From Halorubrum sp. 48-1-W (GTDB taxonomy: Archaea > Halobacteriota > Halobacteria > Halobacteriales > Haloferacaceae): DNA of 64,000 nt. Both the position numbers and the translations under genes were made by a program. Positions 15,542 to 24,212 of the stretch are shown piece after piece (within the stretch, counting starts at the first letter, position 1; every line of letters begins with the position of its first letter). A model generated the notes under the pieces. The model searched no databases and had not been told where the DNA came from. It saw nothing but the letters and a program-made list of their open reading frames with translations. Location: positions 1 to 64,000 of the forward strand of contig NZ_QMIM01000019.1 in the NCBI RefSeq assembly GCF_003287355.1, in the 5' to 3' direction.

Positions 15542-16416
15542 GCGTCGGCGCCGTGGTCGAGAAGCGTCCCGAGGTGGTCGGCGTCGGTGGTCGTCAGCGT
15601 TCCTCCACAGTCGTCCACGAACTCCTCGACCGGCGCGATCGGGGCGTTGTCGTCGCGGGTGCCGTGCCACGCGCGGACCGGGCGGTCGAGCCGGCCGGGA
15701 TCGACCGACTCGGTCGCGAACGACCGGCTCTCGCGTTCGACCGCGCTCGCGTCGCCGAGGGAGACGCCGTCGCGGGCATCGCCGCTCCCCAGCGCCTCGT
15801 GGAAGTCCGCGGCCACCGCCCGGGCGACCGCCGGCGACACCGACCGGTCGGTGTACTGACCGACGACCGCGTCAGGCCCCGACACCGACGCGAAGACGCC
15901 GAAGAGGGGGAACAGCAGGCGGATCGCGTAGGGGACCCGCGCGGGCCCGGCGAGCCCGGCGTCGCTCGGCGGCACGATCGTGCTCAGGAGTGCCAGCCGG
16001 GTCGTCCGGTCGCTCTCGGCGGCCGCGATCGCGAACGGGCCGCCTCCCGAGAACCCGCACACTCCGGCCCGATCGATCGACTCCGCGTCGAGCACCGCGG
16101 TGAGGTCCTCTCGCCAGCCGTGCCAGTCCCAGCCGTCCGGTGGCGGCGAGGAGCGCCCGTATCCGGGCCGGTCCGGGGTGATCAGCCGGACACCCGCCTC
16201 GACGGCGGCGTCCGCGAGCAGGGCCGCGAACAGCCGGGAGCCGGGCGTGCCGTGGTGGAGGACGACGGGGAAGCCGTCCGACGGGCCGCGGACGGAATAG
16301 TCGAGGTCGCGGCCGTCGGGGAGGTCGACGGCGGCGGCTCGGCGGGTCGCGTCCCCGTCGGCGTCGGCTCGGGAAGCCGCGTCGGCGTCGGCGGCGGGCG
16401 TCGCGTGCTGGTCCAT
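15517..16416 (-). CDS. Alpha/beta-fold hydrolase
   Basis: This 299-residue hydrolase has the oxyanion-loop motif LHHGTPGSR near residue 57, the nucleophile elbow GFSGGG near 124 with the catalytic Ser, and a late His in DADHLGTLL. A D in the RAWHGTRDDNAP segment is the probable acid. The substrate cannot be read from the sequence; esterases, epoxide hydrolases and haloperoxidase-like enzymes share these features. ATG 16416 precedes an Ala/Asp-rich disordered N-terminus of about 45 residues. The last codons and stop are duplicated just outside the gene. Confidence 0.85.
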   Translation of the reverse strand: MDQHATPAADADAASRADADGDATRRAAAVDLPDGRDLDYSVRGPSDGFPVVLHHGTPGSRLFAALLADAAVEAGVRLITPDRPGYGRSSPPPDGWDWHGWREDLTAVLDAESIDRAGVCGFSGGGPFAIAAAESDRTTRLALLSTIVPPSDAGLAGPARVPYAIRLLFPLFGVFASVSGPDAVVGQYTDRSVSPAVARAVAADFHEALGSGDARDGVSLGDASAVERESRSFATESVDPGRLDRPVRAWHGTRDDNAPIAPVEEFVDDCGGTLTTTDADHLGTLLDHGADALRWLTAE

Positions 16417-16561
16417 CGGTGGATCCCCGTTTCGATCCCGGGGATATAACGCGTCGGATGGGTCAGACTCCCGTTGTAGCCTCCGGAGCGATCCCGTTCG
16501 AGCGCCCGGCTCCGGGGACGATCCGACGATTTCAAAGCCTCCCCGCGGGTACCGGCGCGTA

Positions 16562-18037
16562 ATGAGTCTCGTCGTTACCGACACCCTGGAAGACGAGCGC
16601 GTCGAGTTCACGGCCGACGGCGACGTCACGCTGTACGTCTGTGGGCTGACGGTGTCGGACGACCCCCACCTCGGGCACGCTCGGCTGTGGTTCCACGCCG
16701 ACGTCCTCCACCGGTGGCTCGAGTACCTCGGCTACGACGTGCGCCACGTCGAGAACGTCACCGACGTCAACGAGAAGATCACGGCCCGCGTGGGCGAACG
16801 CGACGAATGGAACGAGGAGCGCGACGTGGCCGAGGCGTTCACCGCGCGCACCTTCGAGTCGATGCGCGGGCTGAATCTGCTCCGCGCGGAGGTGTACCCC
16901 CGCGTCACCGAGCACGTCCCGGAGATCGTCGACATCGTCTCGACGCTGGTCGAGAAGGGGTACGCCTACGAGTCGAACGGCTCCGTCTACTTCGACGTCA
17001 CGACGTTCGACGACTACGGGAGGCTCTCGAACCAGGACGTCGAGGAGCTCGAGGCGCAGGGTGAGCCGGACGAGCGGTCGGAGAAGCGTCACCCCGCGGA
17101 CTTCGCGCTCTGGAAGGCCGGCGGCGTGAGCGAGACGGCCGCCCGCGAGCACGCCAAACACGACCACGGGGACGCCACGCCGCCCGGCGAGACGTGGGCG
17201 TCGCCGTGGGGCGAGGGGCGACCTGGCTGGCACGTGGAGTGTTCGGCGATGTCGACGACGCACCTCGGCGACACGCTCGACATTCACATGGGCGGTCGCG
17301 ACCTGGTCTTCCCGCACCACGAGAACGAGATCGCCCAGTCGTCGGCGGCGACCGGCGAGGAGTTCGTCCGTCACTGGCTCCACGTCGGTCTGCTGGAGAT
17401 GGAAGGCGAGAAGATGTCCTCCTCCGTCGGCAACTTCTGGACCGTCCCCGACGCCCTCGAGCAACTCGGCGTCAACACCGTCCGGACGTTCTACGCCGGG
17501 GCCGCCTACCGCTCCGAGCAGGCGCTCACGGAGGAGGCGATCGCGGAGGCCGAGGAACGCTTCGAGCGGCTCGCGCGCGCTCACGAGCGGGCGATTGACG
17601 CGCTCGATTCGGTCGACGCCCGATCGAAGACGGTCGACGAGGACCTGCGAGCGGCGGTCGCGTCGGCCCGCGAGGGGTTCGAGACGGCGATGAACGACGA
17701 CCTCAACCTCCGGGAGGCGACCGCGGCGCTCCTGGCGCTCACCGACGCCGTGAACCGCCACGTCGACGCGGAGCCGCCGTACGACTACCGCGGGCTCCGC
17801 GAGGCCGTCGAGGCGTTCGAGACGCTCGGCGGCGACGTGTTGGGCCTCCAGTTCGACGCTCCGACCGGCGGCGACGTCGACCTCGCCGGCGACGTGGTCG
17901 AGCTGGTCTTAGACGTCCGCGAGGCCGAGCGCGAGGCCGGCAACTACGAGCGCGCCGACGAACTGCGGGACGCGCTGGGCGAGGTCGGCGTCGAGATCGA
18001 GGACGGGCCGGACGGGACGACGTACCGGTTCGAGTGA
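16562..18037 (+). CDS. cysS: Cysteinyl-tRNA synthetase
   Basis: This class I aminoacyl-tRNA synthetase charges tRNA-Cys. The 491 residues carry a HIGH-type signature HLGH (36-39), the zinc and substrate cysteine C27 in YVCGLTV, the family motif GRPGWHVECSAM near 220, and the KMSKS-type loop KMSSS near 283-287. The helical anticodon-binding region follows. Length and order match a complete enzyme. It stands alone between the divergent hydrolase and the DMT exporter. Confidence 0.96.
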   Translation: MSLVVTDTLEDERVEFTADGDVTLYVCGLTVSDDPHLGHARLWFHADVLHRWLEYLGYDVRHVENVTDVNEKITARVGERDEWNEERDVAEAFTARTFESMRGLNLLRAEVYPRVTEHVPEIVDIVSTLVEKGYAYESNGSVYFDVTTFDDYGRLSNQDVEELEAQGEPDERSEKRHPADFALWKAGGVSETAAREHAKHDHGDATPPGETWASPWGEGRPGWHVECSAMSTTHLGDTLDIHMGGRDLVFPHHENEIAQSSAATGEEFVRHWLHVGLLEMEGEKMSSSVGNFWTVPDALEQLGVNTVRTFYAGAAYRSEQALTEEAIAEAEERFERLARAHERAIDALDSVDARSKTVDEDLRAAVASAREGFETAMNDDLNLREATAALLALTDAVNRHVDAEPPYDYRGLREAVEAFETLGGDVLGLQFDAPTGGDVDLAGDVVELVLDVREAEREAGNYERADELRDALGEVGVEIEDGPDGTTYRFE

Positions 18038-18306
18038 CCGCGGCGGGGTAGCGGGACGCTACCGAGACGGCTCGCGAGCGCTCCGTGGTCGTCCCTCCGG
18101 GTATCGTCGGGGGATCGACGGATCGGGAGCGACCACGATCGTGTTGCATGTTATATGGAACCACATGTCGTCAGGGTTTTATTTCATCACGTGTGCTCGA
18201 GCGTGGCATGGGAACCAGGAACCACGAAGCGGTCCTTTCGAACGTTCGATCACGGAACGATGCCGAGAGGCCGGTGTCGTAACGCGAAAGAGCCCGAAGA
18301 ACGAGC

Positions 18307-19212
18307 ATGACCGGACTCGTCCCGCTCGTCGGGATCACACTGGCGGTCGCGGCCGCCGTCCTCCTGGCGGTACAGAACCTGTGTATCCGGATCGGCACGA
18401 CGACGGGTGACACGGGCGACGCGGTCGTCGTCGTGATGGCCGTCAACCTCGTGTGTGTCGGACCGCCGGCCGTGCTCCTCCACTATCCGGAGTACGGGCT
18501 CTCGTGGGTCGCGCTCGGGTCGTTCGCCACGGCGGGAGTCGTGGGCCTCGTCCTCGGACGGGTCTGTATGTTCGCGGGGATAGAGCGGATCGGTGCGAGC
18601 CGGACGACCCCGATCGTGTCGGCCTCGACGCTCGTCGCCGCCGTGCTGGCGGTGTGGCTGTTCGACGAAACGCTCACGCTACCGCACCTCGCCGGGATCG
18701 TCTGTATCGTCGCCGGCGTCGCCACCATCTCGTGGGTGACCGCCTCGACCGACCCGTCTCACGACTCGTTGCGGGACGCGGGTACGTCGCTCCTGTTTCC
18801 GATGGGCGCCGCGGTGTTCGTCGGGATCGAACCGATCCTCGTCAGGGTCGGACTCGACACCGGCACGCCGGTGCTCGTCGGACTCACCGTGATGATGGTC
18901 ACGGCGTTCGTCGGTTACGCCGGCTATCGGAGCCTGAACGGGCGTCCCGTTCCGTCGGTGTTCGGCGATCCGCACACGGGGTGGTACGTCGGCGCCGGCG
19001 TGGCGAGCACGGCCGGACTGCTCGCGTACTTCGGAGCGATCGCGTCCGCCCCGGTAGTGATCGCGATCCCGATCACCCACACCGCACCCCTGATCGTCAT
19101 CGCGCTGTCCGTCGTGTTCCTCCCGCGACGTCTCGAACGGGTCACGTGGCTGTTAGTCGTGGGGTCGGCCGTCGTCGTGGTCGGCGCGACCCTCGTCACG
19201 CTCTCGGGGTGA
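18307..19212 (+). CDS. DMT-superfamily (EamA-type) transporter
   Basis: This 301-residue integral membrane protein has about ten hydrophobic segments arranged as two EamA-like repeats. Motifs include TTPIVSASTLVAAVLAVWLFDETL at the end of the first repeat (only part quoted in the family sense) and a matching AIPITHTAPLIVIALS segment in the second. Members export amino acids, nucleotides or other metabolites; the substrate cannot be deduced. AT-rich sequence around 18170-18190 in the 270-base upstream gap could hold the promoter. Confidence 0.85.
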   Translation: MTGLVPLVGITLAVAAAVLLAVQNLCIRIGTTTGDTGDAVVVVMAVNLVCVGPPAVLLHYPEYGLSWVALGSFATAGVVGLVLGRVCMFAGIERIGASRTTPIVSASTLVAAVLAVWLFDETLTLPHLAGIVCIVAGVATISWVTASTDPSHDSLRDAGTSLLFPMGAAVFVGIEPILVRVGLDTGTPVLVGLTVMMVTAFVGYAGYRSLNGRPVPSVFGDPHTGWYVGAGVASTAGLLAYFGAIASAPVVIAIPITHTAPLIVIALSVVFLPRRLERVTWLLVVGSAVVVVGATLVTLSG

Positions 19213-19293
19213 ACACGACGGCACGCTCTCGAGGTGAACACGGCGGGGTGGGAGACGGGGCTCGAGCACCCGCTAGCCGACCGTTTCCGGCGG

Positions 19294-19575
19294 TCAGTCA
19301 ACGGTGACGTAGACGAGGAACGCGATCCCGACGAACTCGAGGATCTGGAGGTACATCATCGCCCGGACGGCCGGCGGCGACATCGCCGGCGGGTCGAGGT
19401 AGTAGAACAGCGCCAGCGCGTTCTCGGCCAGGAGGAAGAGGGCGAACACCACCGATCCGAGAGTGTGTTTCGAGCGGATCTCGAGGTAGTTGCGCCCCCA
19501 GATGCCGACGAGGACGACCAACAGCAGTACGTTGACCGCGGCGGCGACTCGCGCCACGTCGAGTACCAGGGTCAT
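19294..19575 (-). CDS. Small three-helix membrane protein paired with an ArsR-type regulator
   Basis: This 93-residue haloarchaeal membrane protein has three hydrophobic segments: residues 8-26 (ARVAAAVNVLLLVVLVGIW), 38-58 (HTLGSVVFALFLLAENALAL) and 70-91. No catalytic residues are seen. It is last in a minus-strand unit behind the winged-helix gene at 19906, an arrangement frequent in haloarchaea. Its ATG overlaps the TGA of an 18-codon frame (ATGA), suggesting translational coupling. It may be a sensory or accessory partner of the regulator; that is inference. Confidence 0.75.
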   Translation of the reverse strand: MTLVLDVARVAAAVNVLLLVVLVGIWGRNYLEIRSKHTLGSVVFALFLLAENALALFYYLDPPAMSPPAVRAMMYLQILEFVGIAFLVYVTVD

Positions 19576-19628
19576 TTCGCGTTCCCTCCGATCTCTCCGT
19601 CGGTCACTGCGTTCCAGATTCGGGTCAT
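19572..19628 (-). CDS. Possible 18-residue linker peptide frame
   Basis: An ATG at 19628, 2 bases after the regulator stop, opens an 18-codon frame ending MTRIWNAVTDGEIGGNAK. Its TGA overlaps the ATG of the membrane gene. It fills the gap exactly and could couple translation through the operon. It may equally be chance, since nothing else supports a product. Confidence 0.3.
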   Translation of the reverse strand: MTRIWNAVTDGEIGGNAK

Positions 19629-19630
19629 GC

Positions 19631-19906
19631 TCACTCCACCTGATCGATGATGTCCTCGACGGTCTCCCAGTGGTTCCGGGCGCGTTCGGTCGGGAGATAG
19701 ACGGCGCCGTAGTCCTGTCCGGTGCTCTCGACCACGTCGTTCTCCTCGAGCACGTCGAGGTGGTGTCTGACGGTCTTGTACGCGAGGTCGAGGTCCTCGG
19801 CGAGCTGGTTGGCGTTTCGCGGTCGTTCGTCGAGCGCCCGAAGCAGGCGGGCCCGGTTCGGACCCCCTCGCGTTCCCGCTAACACCTGCCAGAGCACCGG
19901 CTCCAT
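19631..19906 (-). CDS. ArsR-family winged-helix regulator
   Basis: This 91-residue winged-helix protein has the HTH at about 20-55 (NRARLLRALDERPRNANQLA, then LDLAYKTVRHHLDVLEEN) and a beta wing (GQDYGAVYLPTERARNHW). It has no metal-ligand cysteines, so it is not an obvious metal sensor. It leads a small minus-strand unit with the three-helix membrane protein. The upstream side abuts a transposon-like remnant starting near 19942. Confidence 0.85.
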   Translation of the reverse strand: MEPVLWQVLAGTRGGPNRARLLRALDERPRNANQLAEDLDLAYKTVRHHLDVLEENDVVESTGQDYGAVYLPTERARNHWETVEDIIDQVE

Positions 19907-19941
19907 CGGGAGTACCTATCGTGAGTTGAACAGATAAACCA

Positions 19942-20310
19942 CGTGGGTGACCTCCTCCTCGCCGTAAACGGCGAGGCTTCCCACGGCACCGCACCGCTGG
20001 GTTGGGATATTTGCTGGTTGACGACTCGTCGGCGTGACGAGCCGATGGCGGGGCCACACCGCCGTTACTCCTCTCGCCCGACAGGGGGACTCGGAGTTAT
20101 CTTGACCGAGACACCACAGCGGTTCGAGAGGGTGTCTCGAACGTTCTGGATCTCGGAGTCCCGATATTGCGCAGTTGGGTGGGCGGTGAAACCGTCTCGG
20201 TGTCTGTTATGGTACGATGTGACGCCAAATAAATATCCCCATCAGCGTCAGAACGTGGTCTGTGGAAGGCTTGTCGGATTCACTCCCGGCGTAAACGCCG
20301 GGAGTCTCTC
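19942..20310 (-). mobile_element. TnpB-less remnant resembling an IS200/IS605 element
   Basis: This stretch of about 370 bases has no transposase. Hairpins stand at each end: CTCGCCG / CGGCGAG (19958-19964, 19969-19975) and ACTCCCGGCG / CGCCGGGAGT (20282-20291, 20296-20305), both with the loop TAAA. Read on the minus strand, the left end gives a hairpin followed by GGAGGAGGTCA, a pattern I associate with right ends of haloarchaeal IS200/IS605 (IS1341-type) elements and seen again near 60,650. The 20282 hairpin lies inside the fasciclin gene's 3' end. The family is from memory of such ends, not a search. Confidence 0.5.
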
Positions 20311-20802
20311 CGGGAGCAGTACGCCGTCGATGACGTGGACGACGCCGTTCGAGGCCTCGATGTCCGTGGCAACGATCTCGGCCTGCCCGTCGTTGAGCGT
20401 GGTGCCGTCCACGTCGATACGCGTGCCGTTCAGGGTCGGGACACCGTCCGCGTCGACGACGGAGTCCGCCTTCCGCCGACCAGGGACGACGTGGTACGTG
20501 AGCACGTCGACGAGGAACTCGTCGTCGACCTCGTCCACGCCGTCGACCGTGATGCCGGCCTCGTTGAACGCCTCGTCGGTCGGGGCGAACACGGTCAGCT
20601 GGCGGTTGCCGCTCAGCGCGTCGACGAGACCCGCCTCCCCCACCGCGGCGACGAGTACGTCGAAGCCGTCGGCCGTGGCGGCCACGTCGACGATCGTGTT
20701 CCCCTCGCTCGGCGGCTCGGCTGCCCCCGTGCCGACCCCGCCGAGCAACGCCACCGTTCCCACACCGAGACTCTTGAACGCCCTCCGTCTGTCGATATCC
20801 AT
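20248..20802 (-). CDS. Secreted fasciclin-domain protein with altered C-terminus
   Basis: This is a 184-residue extracellular adhesion-type protein. A Tat signal (DRRRAFKSLGVG, hydrophobic to about 30) precedes one fasciclin (FAS1) domain with the H1/H2 motifs LTVFAPTDEAFNEAG and LTYHVVPGR and the final VVHVIDGVLLP. There is no lipobox Cys. The domain normally ends about here, but the frame continues for 18 residues (RLPAFTPGVNPTSLPQTTF region) encoded by the hairpin end of the adjacent transposon remnant, so the natural C-terminus was probably replaced. An AT-rich TATA-like stretch lies near 20831-20838. Confidence 0.85.
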   Translation of the reverse strand: MDIDRRRAFKSLGVGTVALLGGVGTGAAEPPSEGNTIVDVAATADGFDVLVAAVGEAGLVDALSGNRQLTVFAPTDEAFNEAGITVDGVDEVDDEFLVDVLTYHVVPGRRKADSVVDADGVPTLNGTRIDVDGTTLNDGQAEIVATDIEASNGVVHVIDGVLLPERLPAFTPGVNPTSLPQTTF

Positions 20803-21130
20803 GGGATACACCCACAACCGAGAACGTTTCAGTATGTATTTACTTATTTGGTGAAAGCAACCCAATTTTCGCCACAAAGAGCCCCACGTGTTCGCAGATA
20901 TTGCCGGGGATCCTCGTCGTGGATCCCCGTTCCGGCGGCCCACGATCGCTCCGCGGGGCTCGCTACCCCACGTCGATCAGGTTCCGTCCGTTCCGTATAC
21001 CGGTCCGGAGGGTCGAGGCGTCGCGAGTCCGGACCGCCTCCCGCCCGGATCTCATTCCGCTCGCGACACGGATCCCATTCCGCCCGCGACACGGATCCCT
21101 TATCTAACCACCGAGTACAACAACCAAGTA
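20803..21130. promoter_or_regulatory. Divergent promoter region between fasciclin and thiamine transporter genes
   Basis: These 328 bases hold the AT-rich fasciclin promoter near 20831-20850 and, toward the other side, TATA-like CTTATCTA at 21099-21106, about 28 bases before ATG 21131. A 23-base unit is tandemly duplicated at 21046-21091, directly before that TATA element. No gene is seen. Confidence 0.55.
21046..21091. repeat. 23-bp tandem duplication upstream of the thiB-like promoter
   Basis: Units 21046-21068 and 21069-21091 (CGGATCTCATTCCGCTCGCG type) differ at two positions. A third partial copy, CGGATCCC, runs into the TATA element. Confidence 0.8.
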
Positions 21131-22366
21131 ATGGATACCGACGAGGCCGACATGGACCGATCGACGGGCCGACACACGCGGCGGCGGTTCCTCGCGCTCG
21201 GCAGTGCGGCGGGCGTGGCGGGGCTCGCCGGCTGTAGCGCGGAGCGCACGGGGGACGGCGACGGCGACGACGGCGGAGGCGATGACGGCGGAGGCGACGA
21301 CGGCGGGGGTGACGACGGTGGAGGCGATAACGGCGAAGGCGACGACGGCGAAAGCGAGACGCCGACGCTGACGGTCGCGACCTACGGCGCGTTCATCGAC
21401 GCCCCCTCCGTGAGTCCAGGCGAGTGGCTGAAAGAGGAGTTCGAGTCGCGCGTCGACGCCGAGTTGGAGTGGGCGACCCCCGACAACGAGGTGAACTACT
21501 ACGTCGAGCGCGCGGCCTCGGGCGCGTCGATCGACGCCGACCTCTACGTGGGGCTCACCGCCGAGGACCTGGTCCGGGTCGACGAGGAGGTCGACGACGA
21601 CCTCTTCGTCCCGGCCGGCGACGTCGAGGGGAGCGACGCGGTCCGCGACGGGCTCCGGTTCGACCCCTTCGAGCGGGCGGTCCCGTTCGACACCGGCTAC
21701 GTCAGCCTCGTGTACGACGGCACCGAGACCGAGGCTCCCGAGACGTTCGAGGGCCTGCTCGAGGAGGAGCACCGCGGCGACCTGATCGCCCAGGACCCCG
21801 GCAGCTCCTCGACCGGCCGGGCGTTCATGTTACACACGGTCGCCCGGTTCGGCGACGGCGCGGACGGGTCGGTCGAGGGCGGCGACGGTGACGCCGACTA
21901 CGACTACCTCGACTACTGGGCGGATCTCCAGGACAACGACGTCCGCGTGCTCGGGTCGTGGGACGACGCCTACACCTCCTGGTCGGAGGGGGAAGCGCCC
22001 ATCGTCGTCTCCTACTCCACGGACCAGGTGTTCGCGGACATGGAGGGGGAGGACCTCGAGGAACATCAGATACGCTTCCTGAACGACCAGGCCTACGCGA
22101 CCCCGGAGGGGATGGCCGTCTTCGCCGACGCCGACGAGCCCGAGCTCGCGCGGGAGTTCATGTCGTTCATGCTCGAACCCGACGTTCAGGGGGAGATCGC
22201 CCAGCGCAACGTGGCGTTCCCGGCGACCGACACCGCAGAACTGCCCGACGACTACGCCGAGTTGGCCCAGGAGCCCGCCGAACCGGTCACGTTCACGTAC
22301 GACCAGCTCCAAGGGTCGCTCGACGGATGGACCTCCGAGTGGGAACGACAGTTCGCGGGCAACTGA
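21131..22366 (+). CDS. thiB: Thiamine-type ABC transporter substrate-binding lipoprotein
   Basis: This 411-residue periplasmic-type binding protein is probably for thiamine or its phosphates. A Tat signal (HTRRRFLALGSAAG) ends in the lipobox LAGCS near residue 36-37. It is followed by an acidic Gly/Asp linker built of 15-base repeats (DDGGG). The mature part aligns with ThiB features: VATYGAF at the start, FDPFERAVPFDTGYVSLVYD, DPGSSSTGRAF, SWDDAYTSWSEGEAPIVVSY and a Trp-rich end (DGWTSEWERQF). ATG 21131 fits a leaderless promoter. It is followed after 10 bases by the permease gene. Confidence 0.88.
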   Translation: MDTDEADMDRSTGRHTRRRFLALGSAAGVAGLAGCSAERTGDGDGDDGGGDDGGGDDGGGDDGGGDNGEGDDGESETPTLTVATYGAFIDAPSVSPGEWLKEEFESRVDAELEWATPDNEVNYYVERAASGASIDADLYVGLTAEDLVRVDEEVDDDLFVPAGDVEGSDAVRDGLRFDPFERAVPFDTGYVSLVYDGTETEAPETFEGLLEEEHRGDLIAQDPGSSSTGRAFMLHTVARFGDGADGSVEGGDGDADYDYLDYWADLQDNDVRVLGSWDDAYTSWSEGEAPIVVSYSTDQVFADMEGEDLEEHQIRFLNDQAYATPEGMAVFADADEPELAREFMSFMLEPDVQGEIAQRNVAFPATDTAELPDDYAELAQEPAEPVTFTYDQLQGSLDGWTSEWERQFAGN

Positions 22367-22376
22367 GCCCGGACCC

Positions 22377-24212
22377 GTGAGCGACGGACCGCGGGGCCGC
22401 GACGCGCCGGACGCCCCCGATCACCGGCGGGACCGGCCCGCCCGGCTCCGCGACCGCCTCGAGCGACGCGCGCTGGCCGGCCTGACGGCCGCGACCGTCG
22501 CGGTGTTGGCCGTCGTCTTTTACTACCCGATCGGGACCGTCCTCGTCGAGTCGGTCGTCGTCGACGGCGCGGTCACGCTCGGCGTCTTCGCGAGGCTGTT
22601 GCGGGACCCGTTCTACTTCGGCGAGTTCGCCCGGCTGTTCGCGGGCGAGGGGCCGATCGCGGTCGCGCGGGCGCTCGTCGGCCCCGACCGCCGGCTCGGG
22701 ATCGTCGGGTTCACGGCCTATCAGGCGGCCCTCTCGACGGTCGCGAGCGTCGCGCTCGGCCTCCCGGCTGCCTACCTGCTCGCGCGCTTCGAGTTCCCCG
22801 GCCGGCGGACGTTGCGGTCCCTCACCATCGTCCCGTTCGTGCTCCCGTCGATCATGGTCGCGGTGGGGTACGTCGCCACCTTCGGCCGCAACGGGACCCT
22901 GAACGTCCTCCTCGGCGCGGTCGGGCTCGGTCCCGTGGAGCTCATGTTCACGCTGGAGGCGATCGTGATCGCCCACGCCTTCTACAACGCGCCGCTCGTC
23001 GCGCGGGTGACGACGGCAGCCTGGGAGTCCGTCGACGCCGGCGCGGTCGAGACCGCCCGGAGCCTCGGCGCGGGACCGCTCCGCGCGTTCCTCGACGTGG
23101 TCGCGCCCCAGGTGTACCCCGCGGTGCTGATGGGGGCGGCGCTGACGTTCGTCTTCACCTTCGGGACGTTCCCCATCGTGTTGGCGCTCGGCGGGTTCGA
23201 ACTGGCGACGGTCGAGGTGTTCGTCTATCGCCTCGCGCGCGACCTGAACTACGCGGAGGCGGCGGCGCTCGCGGTCGTCGAACTCGTCATCTCGCTGACG
23301 GTGCTCGGCGCGTACCTCCGGTACGAGGCGAGACACACGGTGACCTCGCGGGGCGTGCGGCCGCTCCCGCGGCGACCGCTCGTCCCGTCCGCGCCGACGC
23401 CGGGAGACGTCCTCACCCGTCTCGGACTCGGCGTCTACGGGGGCGTCGCGGCGCTGGTCTTCCTCGCGCCCATCGTCTCCATGGTCCTCGCGAGCGTCAC
23501 CGGCGGCGACGGGGCGCTCACGCTCGACCACTACCGGTTCCTCCTTGACCGCCAGCGCACGGGTGCGGCGTTCCAGGTGCGGCCGTGGCCCGCCGTCCGC
23601 AACTCGCTCGTCTTCGCGGCGGCGTCGGCGCTGGTCGCGCTCCCGATGGGGGTCGTCGTCGCGGTCGTGACCACGCGCCGGTACCGCGGCCGGAAGCTCG
23701 TCGACGCGGTCGCGATGGCCCCCTTCGCGGTGTCGGGGATCCTCGTCGGGCTCGGGTTGCTCCGCGGGCTCGTCTTCGGTGTCGAGGTCGCCGGATGGCG
23801 GATCGCGGTGGCCGGCTCGGCGGCGATCGTCGCTGCCCACGCCGTGGCGGGCTACCCGTTCGTCGTCCGCACCGTCGCCCCCGGGCTGGAGTCGCTCGAC
23901 CGGTCGCTGATCGAGTCGGCGCGCGCGCTCGGGGCGTCGCGCGCCCGCGTCCTCCGGGACGTCGAACTCCCCCTGGTCTGGCCGGGGGTCGTCGCGGGCG
24001 CGGCGTTCGCCGTCGCCATCTCGATGGGCGAGTTCACGGCGACGGTGGTGCTCGCGACCGGCGCGGACGCGTACACGATGCCGGTCGCGATCGAACGGTT
24101 CATCGGGCGGCGGCTCGGACCCGCGACCGCGATGGGCGTCGTCCTCCTCGTCGTGACCGGGCTGAGCTTCGTCGTGATCGAGCGGCTCGGGGGTGAGTAC
24201 GATGGGATCTGA
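22377..24212 (+). CDS. thiP: ABC transporter permease, two fused permease domains (ThiP-like)
   Basis: This 611-residue membrane protein has about twelve hydrophobic segments and two binding-protein-dependent permease domains. Each has an EAA-type loop: ETARSLGAGPLRAFLDVVAP in the first half and ESARALGASRARVLRDVELP in the second. Fused tandem domains are typical of ThiP and of Fe3+ permeases; the neighbouring ThiB-like protein favours thiamine. GTG 22377 is used as start, preceded by a hydrophilic N-terminus. The 3' end overlaps the ATPase gene by 11 bases from its ATG. Confidence 0.88.
   Translation: MSDGPRGRDAPDAPDHRRDRPARLRDRLERRALAGLTAATVAVLAVVFYYPIGTVLVESVVVDGAVTLGVFARLLRDPFYFGEFARLFAGEGPIAVARALVGPDRRLGIVGFTAYQAALSTVASVALGLPAAYLLARFEFPGRRTLRSLTIVPFVLPSIMVAVGYVATFGRNGTLNVLLGAVGLGPVELMFTLEAIVIAHAFYNAPLVARVTTAAWESVDAGAVETARSLGAGPLRAFLDVVAPQVYPAVLMGAALTFVFTFGTFPIVLALGGFELATVEVFVYRLARDLNYAEAAALAVVELVISLTVLGAYLRYEARHTVTSRGVRPLPRRPLVPSAPTPGDVLTRLGLGVYGGVAALVFLAPIVSMVLASVTGGDGALTLDHYRFLLDRQRTGAAFQVRPWPAVRNSLVFAAASALVALPMGVVVAVVTTRRYRGRKLVDAVAMAPFAVSGILVGLGLLRGLVFGVEVAGWRIAVAGSAAIVAAHAVAGYPFVVRTVAPGLESLDRSLIESARALGASRARVLRDVELPLVWPGVVAGAAFAVAISMGEFTATVVLATGADAYTMPVAIERFIGRRLGPATAMGVVLLVVTGLSFVVIERLGGEYDGI

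Noticed and set aside
20207-20815. Alternative minus-strand frame across the fasciclin gene
   Set aside because: Arg/Gly-rich low-complexity shadow; the FAS1 motifs lie in the other frame starting at 20802.
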